This document shows positions 1 to 5,176 of a stretch of 10,775 nucleotides of DNA, piece by piece (position 1 is the stretch's first letter; each line of letters starts with the position of its first letter). The position numbers and the translations under genes are program-made. The stretch lies in assembly GCA_028707415.1 (NCBI GenBank), contig JAQWBC010000020.1, positions 1 through 10,775 of the forward strand, given 5' to 3'. Below the pieces are notes generated by a model. That model was not told where the DNA came from. It worked only from the letters and a program-made list of their open reading frames with translations, and made no database searches. This DNA comes from Candidatus Izemoplasmatales bacterium. Lineage in GTDB: Bacteria > Bacillota_I > Bacilli_A > Izemoplasmatales > Hujiaoplasmataceae.

Positions 1-1
1 G

Positions 2-208
2 GTTTTTTCCTTGATATATCATCAATTTGAATACTTAGCAAAACCAATGATTGCCATTTTTTATTCTAATCCGCAGGTTATTGACTTTGTCTTGGATAAA
101 CATTTACAAATTTATATCGCTTTGAAAAATCACAATCGGGAGCAGGCATTATCATTGATCGAAGATCTACTTACTCACGGTGAACAAGAATTGCTTAAAG
201 TCATATAG
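2..208 (+). CDS. C-terminal end of a probable GntR-family transcriptional regulator (FCD ligand-binding domain), 5' partial
   Basis: The reading frame is open from the window edge and ends in TAG, giving 68 residues of a C-terminus; the DNA-binding part lies outside. The visible part is all helical, with a segment DKHLQIYIALKNHNREQAL that fits the FCD pattern (EH-x-IxxAIxxxDxxxA). FCD domains sense small organic acids or sugars in the FadR/LldR/GlcC subfamily of GntR regulators. The His that usually follows the last helix (A-x-x-x-M-x-x-H-L) is not in place (LIEDLLTHG), so the metal site of some FCD proteins may be incomplete here. An internal TTG at 11 could be misread as a start, but the frame continues upstream of it. 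The hydrolase gene begins 15 bases after the stop, so the two are probably co-transcribed. The family call rests on a short fragment; another all-helical regulator such as TetR cannot be excluded. Confidence 0.55.
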   Translation, partial: VFSLIYHQFEYLAKPMIAIFYSNPQVIDFVLDKHLQIYIALKNHNREQALSLIEDLLTHGEQELLKVI

Positions 209-223
209 AAAGAAGGCCAAATA

Positions 224-1162
224 ATGAAATGGTATGAACTTCTCATTTTGTTGATTATCATCGTTTTGGTCATTGGGACAATATTGATTAGTTACATGAT
301 AGCAAGGGGTATCTTTCATCCAGATCGACTATCACTTTTAGAAACGCGAATTAAAGAAACAGAACGAACGCCGGACCTACTCAAGGAATACGATTCATGG
401 GAGATGAATGATTATTGGATTCATTCCCGAAATGGCTATGATTTGAAAACGTACTATCTGCCAGCAAAACCAGAAAGAGACGAAAAATCTTCACGCTTTG
501 TCATTATCGCTCACGGATATACGTATACCCATCACGGTAGCATCAAGTATGCTTATTTAATGCACAGCCTTGGTTTCAACGTGATTATGTATGATGAACG
601 TTATCACGGTGAATCGGGAGGAAAAAACTGTACCTTAGGGTTTTACGAAAAATATGATCTTGAGGATGTCATCACAGACACTTTTCGTCGCTTTGGCGAT
701 GGACTATTTTTGGGAACCTATGGTGAATCAATGGGGGCAGCAACTGTCATTCTCGAACAAGCATTTGATCCACGGGTTAAGTTTATTATCGCTGACTGTC
801 CGTTCGCTGATCTTTCGATGTTAGTAAGATATATCGTTAAGAAGCGATTTCATCTGCCAAAATTACCCTTTTTACCGTTGGCAAGTTTGTTTTTTTATTT
901 AGCTACAAAAGCTAAGATAAAGCAGATTATGCCGATTGATGCAATTAAAACCTGCAAAATACCGGTTATGTTATTTCACGGACTTGACGATGGTTTTATT
1001 CCTTATGTCCACAGCCAGATGCTTTACGATAAATGTCCTTCACCAAAAGCCATTTTTTTAGCGCCAAACAATTCCCGTCACGCCGAGTCATTTCGTAAAA
1101 ACCGCGATGAATATACACGAATACTCGATGATTTTATTAAAAATATTGTTTTGCGTGGGTAA
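224..1162 (+). CDS. Membrane-anchored alpha/beta hydrolase (serine hydrolase, YqkD-like)
   Basis: A 312-residue protein with one N-terminal hydrophobic helix (about residues 6-27) and no obvious cleavage site, so the catalytic domain is probably tethered to the membrane. The alpha/beta hydrolase core follows: oxyanion-side motif IIAHGYT (94-100), DERYHGESGG (124-133), nucleophile elbow GESMG with Ser169, acid in HGLDDGFIP (Asp256), and base His286 in SRHAESF, all in the expected order and spacing. Family members are esterases, lipases or peptidases; the substrate cannot be read from the sequence. It resembles Bacillus YqkD-type hydrolases in length and N-terminal anchor. The start is ATG with a GAAGG ribosome binding site about 7 bases upstream. 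It is 15 bases from the preceding regulator and probably shares its transcript. It has no clear terminator; about 100 bases with a palindrome and promoter separate it from the next operon. Confidence 0.85.
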   Translation: MKWYELLILLIIIVLVIGTILISYMIARGIFHPDRLSLLETRIKETERTPDLLKEYDSWEMNDYWIHSRNGYDLKTYYLPAKPERDEKSSRFVIIAHGYTYTHHGSIKYAYLMHSLGFNVIMYDERYHGESGGKNCTLGFYEKYDLEDVITDTFRRFGDGLFLGTYGESMGAATVILEQAFDPRVKFIIADCPFADLSMLVRYIVKKRFHLPKLPFLPLASLFFYLATKAKIKQIMPIDAIKTCKIPVMLFHGLDDGFIPYVHSQMLYDKCPSPKAIFLAPNNSRHAESFRKNRDEYTRILDDFIKNIVLRG

Positions 1163-1188
1163 AAAAAAGCAGATAACCATTTCCTTAA

Positions 1189-1211
1189 GTGAAATATATT
1201 ATCTATTTCAC
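1189..1211. promoter_or_regulatory. Perfect inverted repeat GTGAAATA-N7-TATTTCAC, candidate operator of the flavoenzyme operon
   Basis: Two perfect 8-bp arms (1189-1196 and 1204-1211) flank a 7-base centre. The element lies upstream of the -10 box at 1222-1227 and covers the place of the -35 box, the classic position of a repressor operator. No T-run follows, so it is not a good intrinsic terminator for the hydrolase. The arms contain GTGAA/TTCAC as in Rex boxes, but the half-site spacing (13 bases between GTGAA and TTCAC) is wrong for Rex, which uses about 4. The binding protein is unknown; the regulator ending at 208 is one candidate by proximity only. Confidence 0.55.
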
Positions 1212-1227
1212 AGTCATGGTGTATAAT
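1199..1227 (+). promoter_or_regulatory. Probable sigma-A promoter of the GlpA-like operon (weak -35, consensus -10)
   Basis: A perfect -10 box TATAAT lies at 1222-1227. At 17-bp spacing the -35 position (1199-1204) reads TTATCT, only about half matching TTGACA, and sits inside the palindrome. Transcription would start near 1234, leaving a leader of about 30 bases before the ATG at 1265, which has a good AAGGTGG ribosome binding site. A weak -35 under a palindrome suggests a regulated promoter. Confidence 0.55.
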
Positions 1228-1264
1228 AAATAACGAAAAATAAGAACACAAAGGTGGAATTGGA

Positions 1265-2701
1265 ATGTACGATATTATTATTATCGGTGCTGGAGTCGTT
1301 GGATCAAGCATTGCAAGAGTGCTTTCGAAATATAAATTAAAGATCGCCGTTCTTGATAAGGAAGTAGACATCTGTGAACAGACTTCCAAGGCCAATAGCG
1401 GCATCGTCCATAGTGGATATGATGCTCATGTTGGCTCAATGAAAGCAAAGATGAATCTTCGCGGCAGTAAAATGATGGAAAAACTTTGCCAAGAACTCGA
1501 CGTTCCCTATCGTCGGAATGGTTCGATGGTTTTAGCATTATCTTTGGAAGACCTTCCTAAGCTGGCAATTTTAAAAACCCAAGGTGATACCAATGGAGTC
1601 GAGGGATTACGGATTTTAACCCGAGATGAAGCTATAAAAATGGAACCAAATTTATCCAATGAAGTTGCAGGAGCTTTATTCGCCCCTACCGGAGGCATTG
1701 TCGATCCATTTAAATTGACTATCGCTTCAGCGGAAATTGCTTTTCAGAACGGGGTTGAATTCAAACTTAAAACTAAAGTCATCGATGTAGAAAAACATGA
1801 CGATCATTTTGTTGTATTTACTGATAAAGGCGAACTTATAACTAAGGTTCTTGTCAACGCCGCTGGGGTTTACGCTGATGATTTTAATAATCAATTAAGC
1901 GCACATAAATTGAAAATTACCCCCCGAAAAGGCGAATATTGTTTATTTGATAAACAAGTTGGAAATTTAGTTGATAAAACGATTTTTCAATTACCAACGA
2001 ATTTAGGAAAAGGTGTTTTGGTAACACCGACCCCTGATGGCAACTTACTTGTTGGGCCGACTGCCAATGACATTATTGACAAGGATGATATTTCCACGAC
2101 GGCAGAAGGTTTAAAATCGGTTGTCGATCGTGCTAAAAAAAGCGTGAAACAAATTCCAATGGGTTTTGTCATCACCGCTTTTGCCGGCCTGCGTGCTACC
2201 GAACAAAATGGAGATTTTGTTATCGGTGAAGCCGCTGACGTACCGAATTTTTATAATGCCGCGGGCATCGAATCTCCCGGATTGACCTCAGCTCCGGCAA
2301 TTGGTGAATATCTTGGAGAGATGATTAGTCAAAAACTACATGCCGTTGCAAAATCTGATTATGTCAAAATACGTAAAGATACTGTTCGTTTTGAATCACT
2401 GTCACTAGCAGAAAAAGCAGCCATAATTAAAGAAAATCCAGAATATGGAAAAATTATTTGTCGGTGTGAGTTGGTAACTTTAGCCCAGATTAAGGATGCC
2501 ATTCATCGCCCTCTGGGAGCGACGACTCTTGACGGAATCAAGCGTCGGACTCGCGCTGGAGCCGGAAGATGTCAAGCGGGATTCTGTTCACCAAGGGTCA
2601 TTGAGATTTTAGCAAAAGAATTGCATCTTGATCCGCGAGAAATAGCTAAAAACGATAATAATTCGGTCATGCTCATCGAGTTTGACAAGGATTCTTTGTA
2701 G
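1265..2701 (+). CDS. GlpA-like FAD-dependent dehydrogenase (DAO domain plus BFD-type [2Fe-2S] domain)
   Basis: This 478-residue flavoprotein begins with a Rossmann FAD motif GAGVVG (8-13) and acidic Asp31 at the end of the second strand, followed by SKANSGIVHSG (41-51), typical of DAO-family enzymes that oxidise glycerol-3-phosphate or 2-hydroxyacids. The DAO fold runs to about residue 360, closing with AAGIESPGLTSAPAIGEYLG. The C-terminal part (about 395-450) has four cysteines, C399-x-C401 and C436-x4-C441 (ICRCE ... GRCQAGFC), the Fer2_BFD pattern that holds a [2Fe-2S] cluster in GlpA and NirB-type proteins. It is shorter than E. coli GlpA (about 540) and lacks an obvious membrane segment. 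The ATG at 1265 has AAGGTGG seven bases upstream. The next gene starts 11 bases after its stop and its ribosome binding site touches the stop. The role is electron transfer from an organic substrate to the partner flavoprotein. The substrate is uncertain: glycerol-3-phosphate is the usual database call, but the N-terminus also resembles L-2-hydroxyglutarate oxidase. Confidence 0.85.
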   Translation: MYDIIIIGAGVVGSSIARVLSKYKLKIAVLDKEVDICEQTSKANSGIVHSGYDAHVGSMKAKMNLRGSKMMEKLCQELDVPYRRNGSMVLALSLEDLPKLAILKTQGDTNGVEGLRILTRDEAIKMEPNLSNEVAGALFAPTGGIVDPFKLTIASAEIAFQNGVEFKLKTKVIDVEKHDDHFVVFTDKGELITKVLVNAAGVYADDFNNQLSAHKLKITPRKGEYCLFDKQVGNLVDKTIFQLPTNLGKGVLVTPTPDGNLLVGPTANDIIDKDDISTTAEGLKSVVDRAKKSVKQIPMGFVITAFAGLRATEQNGDFVIGEAADVPNFYNAAGIESPGLTSAPAIGEYLGEMISQKLHAVAKSDYVKIRKDTVRFESLSLAEKAAIIKENPEYGKIICRCELVTLAQIKDAIHRPLGATTLDGIKRRTRAGAGRCQAGFCSPRVIEILAKELHLDPREIAKNDNNSVMLIEFDKDSL

Positions 2702-2712
2702 GAGGACCGATT

Positions 2713-3972
2713 ATGATAAATCACGATATCGTCATCATCGGCGGAGGACCCGCCGGGTTAGCTGCCGCAATCAGTTGTTACGAAAATGGCAATCAGGATA
2801 TCATTATCCTGGAACGAGATAATTCCTTAGGCGGAATTCTCAACCAATGCATCCATAACGGATTTGGACTTCATACCTTTAAAGAAGAATTAACCGGTCC
2901 AGAATATGCTGCAAGATACGTTGCTAAAGTGCAATCTTTAGGAATTGATTATCGTTTAAACACAATGGTAATCGATATTAGCAAGGATAAAGTCGTCTCA
3001 TCAATTAATGAAACCGATGGGTTGATGCAAATCCAAGCAAAAGCCATAATTCTTACCATGGGTTGTCGCGAACGCTCTCGCGGAGCGTTAAACATTCCTG
3101 GTTATCGTCCAGCTGGCATTTTTTCTGCTGGAACGGCGCAAAGATATGTCAATATCGAAGGCTATATGCCCGGAAGACAGATTGTTATACTTGGATCTGG
3201 AGATATTGGATTAATCATGGCCAGACGTTTGACTTTAGAGGGAGCATTGGTAAAAATGGTTTGTGAGATAATGCCTTATTCTGGCGGGTTAAAGCGGAAT
3301 ATTGTTCAATGTCTCGACGATTATAACATCCCTCTTAGATTGAATCATACGGTCACAAAAATATTTGGCAAGGAACGAGTGACGGGGGTAATGGTCTCAG
3401 AAGTCGATGCATTCCGGCAACCGATTCCAAGCACAGAAGAATATGTCGAATGCGACACGCTCTTGTTATCAGTCGGATTAATTCCTGAAAATGAATTATC
3501 TCGCAAAGCGGAGGTCGCAATTAATCAAAAAACCCAAGGACCAGAAGTTGATGAAAGTTTATCGACATCAATTCCGGGAATTTTCGCTGCGGGGAATGTT
3601 TTGCATGTTCATGATTTGGTTGACTATGTCAGTATGGAAGCGGCATTAGCTGGGAAAAATGCGGTTAAATACGTTCAAGGCTTGTTAAAGACTGGTTTAT
3701 CAATCGTTATTGAGTCCAAGAACGGTGTCCGATATACGGTTCCGGGAACAATCAATCCCGATAATGCCGAAGACATCACGGTTGTCCGTTTTCGGACCAG
3801 CGATGTCTACAGAGACGCGTACTTATCCGTATATCTTGATGATGAAAGGGTTATGCATCTTAAAAAACGAATATTAACCCCAGGAGAAATGGAACAAATC
3901 GTCATTCCCAAAAAGTGGTTTGCCGAACGGCCAAACCTCAAAAAAATTACGATTATGGTCGAAAAGGAGTAG
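2713..3972 (+). CDS. NAD(P)/FAD-dependent oxidoreductase, partner of the GlpA-like dehydrogenase
   Basis: A 419-residue two-dinucleotide-binding flavoprotein. The FAD motif is GGGPAG (10-15) with Glu34 at the end of the next strand; the NAD(P) motif is GSGDIG (161-166); the second FAD contact is GIFAAGNVLHVHDLVD (289-304). The family signature LGGILNQCIHNGFG (39-52) is present. There is no CxxC redox pair, so it is not a thioredoxin reductase or lipoamide dehydrogenase; it more likely passes electrons between the FAD/[2Fe-2S] dehydrogenase and NAD(P). Residues about 335-419 form a beta-rich C-terminal extension. The ATG at 2713 has GGAGGA six bases upstream. It sits where glpB lies in glpABC operons, but unlike GlpB it keeps a full NAD-binding domain. 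The arrangement (DAO enzyme, pyridine nucleotide oxidoreductase, small cysteine protein) recalls the HcnABC/opine oxidase type of complex and the Thermotoga glycerol cluster. Confidence 0.85.
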   Translation: MINHDIVIIGGGPAGLAAAISCYENGNQDIIILERDNSLGGILNQCIHNGFGLHTFKEELTGPEYAARYVAKVQSLGIDYRLNTMVIDISKDKVVSSINETDGLMQIQAKAIILTMGCRERSRGALNIPGYRPAGIFSAGTAQRYVNIEGYMPGRQIVILGSGDIGLIMARRLTLEGALVKMVCEIMPYSGGLKRNIVQCLDDYNIPLRLNHTVTKIFGKERVTGVMVSEVDAFRQPIPSTEEYVECDTLLLSVGLIPENELSRKAEVAINQKTQGPEVDESLSTSIPGIFAAGNVLHVHDLVDYVSMEAALAGKNAVKYVQGLLKTGLSIVIESKNGVRYTVPGTINPDNAEDITVVRFRTSDVYRDAYLSVYLDDERVMHLKKRILTPGEMEQIVIPKKWFAERPNLKKITIMVEKE

Positions 3973-3975
3973 ATG

Positions 3976-4347
3976 ATGGTGAAAGAAACAAAAAATATCA
4001 TCTGTATCGGTTGCCCGATGGGCTGTCCACTTACTGTCGAAATCGAAGACGGAAAAATCAAAAGCATTACTGGATATACATGCAAGCGCGGTGAAGAATA
4101 TGCAAAAAAAGAAGTAACTAATCCACGGCGAACTGTTACTTCGATTGTTCCGGTTGTTGCCGGAGAATTAGACATGGTTTCGGTTAAAACCAAAACCGAC
4201 ATTCCTAAAAACAAAATCAAAGATTGTATGCTAGCTTTGAAGAATCTAAAGGTTGATGCCCCAATCGACATTGGTGACGTCATAATCGAAAACGTTTGTG
4301 AAACTGGTGTTCCGATTATCGCAACTAAAGCAGTTAAAAGGAGATAG
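3976..4347 (+). CDS. DUF1667 protein with four-cysteine Fe-S-like motif
   Basis: A small protein of 123 residues (counting from the second ATG, 3976). The N-terminus carries C10-x2-C13-x3-C17 and C36 (CIGCPMGC ... CKRG), the spacing of a [4Fe-4S] cluster site as in the N-terminal domain of molybdopterin oxidoreductases. The rest (TNPRRTVTSIVPV, KTKTDIPK, GDVIIENVCETGVPIIATK) matches the DUF1667 family, which is found next to GlpA-like and NAD-flavoprotein genes in many anaerobes. It is probably an electron-carrier subunit of that complex; this is inferred from neighbours and the cysteines. The start at 3976 is preferred over 3973 because AAAGGAG then lies six bases upstream instead of three. 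It follows the upstream stop almost directly, so translation is probably coupled. Confidence 0.8.
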   Translation: MVKETKNIICIGCPMGCPLTVEIEDGKIKSITGYTCKRGEEYAKKEVTNPRRTVTSIVPVVAGELDMVSVKTKTDIPKNKIKDCMLALKNLKVDAPIDIGDVIIENVCETGVPIIATKAVKRR

Positions 4348-4352
4348 ATAAT

Positions 4353-4808
4353 ATGGGTTATTATGTTATTTCTTCACCGATTGGCAATATCGGAATAGGA
4401 GCTAACGAGGATTTTATCACGGAAATTGAGTTGCTTACCTCTCGACCTTCCGATGGAGTGGTTACGCCACTTTTAAAGCGTGCTGAAGCAGAAATAAACT
4501 CGTATTTTTTAGGAAAAATCAAGCATTTTAGTTTACCGTTTCAATATAAAGGAACAAAATTCAAACAAGATGTTTTACGGGCTTTAACAACAATACCTTA
4601 TGGAACGACAGTATCTTATAAAACGGTAGCGATAATGATTGACCATCCCAAAGCATATCGTGCCGTCGGAACGGCATGTGCAACAAATAATCTCCCTTTA
4701 ATAATTCCTTGTCACCGGGTAATCAAAAGCGATAATACAATCGGAGGATTCGGTGCACGCCCAGACATAAAACAAAAAATCATCGATTTAGAAGTAATCA
4801 ACAAATAA
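4353..4808 (+). CDS. ogt: Methylated-DNA--protein-cysteine S-methyltransferase
   Basis: A 151-residue DNA repair protein that takes the methyl group from O6-methylguanine (and O4-methylthymine) onto its own cysteine in a one-use reaction. The active site is IIPCHRVI with Cys120, preceded by the DNA-binding helix region RAVGTACATNNLP (103-115) and IPYGTTVSY (81-89), with GGFGARPDIKQKIIDLE closing the domain. The usual NPLP before the active site reads NNLP here, a minor change. Length is normal for Ogt/MGMT without an Ada regulatory domain. The ATG at 4353 has AAAAGGAGA about nine bases upstream, and it lies five bases after the DUF1667 stop, so it appears to be the last gene of the flavoenzyme operon. 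A weak hairpin follows at 4820-4843 with no clean T-run. Confidence 0.95.
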   Translation: MGYYVISSPIGNIGIGANEDFITEIELLTSRPSDGVVTPLLKRAEAEINSYFLGKIKHFSLPFQYKGTKFKQDVLRALTTIPYGTTVSYKTVAIMIDHPKAYRAVGTACATNNLPLIIPCHRVIKSDNTIGGFGARPDIKQKIIDLEVINK

Positions 4809-4819
4809 AAACGCTTTCA
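4806..4819 (+). promoter_or_regulatory. cre-like site (possible CcpA binding), one mismatch
   Basis: TAAAAACGCTTTCA differs from the cre consensus TGWAANCGNTNWCA only at the second base. It begins on the ogt stop codon and lies about 16 bases upstream of the feo -35 box, a place where CcpA could act on the feo promoter. A single 14-bp near-match in an AT-rich genome can occur by chance, and no second site was found. Confidence 0.25.
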
Positions 4820-4821
4820 AA

Positions 4822-4841
4822 AAGTTAGACTCAGTTGACTT
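4822..4841. promoter_or_regulatory. feo operator candidate 1: AAGTTAG-N6-TTGACTT, overlapping the -35 box
   Basis: The left half-site AAGTTAG is identical to that of the perfect repeat at 4907-4926, the 6-base spacing is the same, and the right half (TTGACTT) matches CTAACTT at five of seven bases. The -35 hexamer TTGACT is part of the right half-site, so a protein bound here would cover the promoter. The half-sites resemble the GTTAG/CTAAC arms of DtxR/IdeR boxes, though those have a one-base centre. The probable binder is the DtxR-family regulator encoded downstream at 7411. Confidence 0.5.
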
Positions 4842-4863
4842 TTAAATAATGACGTGCTATAAT
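4835..4863 (+). promoter_or_regulatory. Strong sigma-A promoter of feoAB
   Basis: The -35 box TTGACT (4835-4840) and -10 box TATAAT (4858-4863) are 17 bases apart, and TGC directly before the -10 box adds an extended -10 element. Transcription should start near 4870, giving a leader of about 75 bases. This is the best promoter match in the window and, given its operators, would be expected to be held off when iron is plentiful. Confidence 0.85.
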
Positions 4864-4869
4864 ATCCAC

Positions 4870-4899
4870 ATAAGATAAGTGAGCATGTCTTATTTTTTT
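4870..4899 (+). other. Weak hairpin followed by seven Ts at the 5' end of the feo transcript
   Basis: ATAAGA (4870-4875) can pair with TCTTAT (4888-4893) around a 12-base loop, and the run of seven Ts (4893-4899) follows. A shorter alternative pairs ATAAG 4875-4879 with CTTAT 4889-4893. The stem is AT-rich and would start at about +1, too weak and too early for an ordinary terminator; it may protect the 5' end or be incidental. Confidence 0.3.
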
Positions 4900-4906
4900 A
4901 ATTGCT

Positions 4907-4926
4907 AAGTTAGCTGTGCCTAACTT
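4907..4926. promoter_or_regulatory. feo operator candidate 2: perfect inverted repeat AAGTTAG-N6-CTAACTT
   Basis: Perfect 7-bp arms lie in the leader, about 40 bases after the predicted transcription start and just before the feoA ribosome binding site (GGGAGGG, 4929-4935). It shares half-sites and spacing with the copy over the -35 box, 85 bp upstream centre to centre. As RNA it could also form a 7-bp hairpin, but no T-run follows, so a protein-binding role is favoured. Confidence 0.6.
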
Positions 4927-4944
4927 GTGGGAGGGTAAAGAAAC

Positions 4945-5172
4945 ATGACATTAAAGGATATAAAGCCGGGTGAAAAATGTATCATCACCAACATTCATAC
5001 CAATAATTTACGTAAACGGATTATTGACATGGGGTTGACGAAAGGAACCATAATTAACGTAAAAAAAATGGCTCCGCTTGGAGATCCGATGGAAATATTA
5101 ATACGTGGTTACTTACTAACACTTCGTCAAGCTGAAGCGAAAACGATTGAAGTTGCGAGAGTTGAGGGTTGA
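4945..5172 (+). CDS. feoA: Ferrous iron transport protein A
   Basis: A 75-residue cytosolic SH3-like protein that partners FeoB in ferrous iron uptake. The sequence shows the family pattern: L-x-D-x-KPGEKCIITNI at the start, RKRIIDMGLTKGTIINVKKMAPLGDPMEI in the middle, and a closing YLLTLRQAEAKTIEV, where -LR--EA--I-V is the typical last strand. Length is that of a single FeoA domain. The start ATG has GGGAGGG about nine bases upstream. feoB begins four bases after the TGA stop, so the two are co-translated from the promoter at 4835-4863. Use of TGA as the stop here argues for the standard code. Confidence 0.96.
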   Translation: MTLKDIKPGEKCIITNIHTNNLRKRIIDMGLTKGTIINVKKMAPLGDPMEILIRGYLLTLRQAEAKTIEVARVEG

Positions 5173-5176
5173 TTTT

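Noticed and set aside
1189..1211. Rex (NADH-sensing) operator
   Set aside because: GTGAA and TTCAC are 13 bases apart here, whereas Rex sites have about four between them.
3807..4283. Open frame of 158 codons on the minus strand across the flavoprotein and DUF1667 genes
   Set aside because: It lies antisense to two well-supported genes, spans their junction, and shows no family features.
4870..4944. Metal riboswitch in the feoA leader
   Set aside because: The leader is only about 75 bases, much of it explained by the inverted repeat and ribosome binding site, and no multi-helix junction is visible.
5170..5172. Mycoplasma-type code with TGA as tryptophan
   Set aside because: TGA ends feoA, feoB and xerC exactly where the families end and the next gene begins, while tryptophan is written TGG.
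5147..5176. Longer FeoB start at 5147
   Set aside because: It would overlap the end of feoA and add ten residues not found before the MIIKVALVGNPNSGKT start of FeoB; ATG 5177 has a suitable ribosome binding site.
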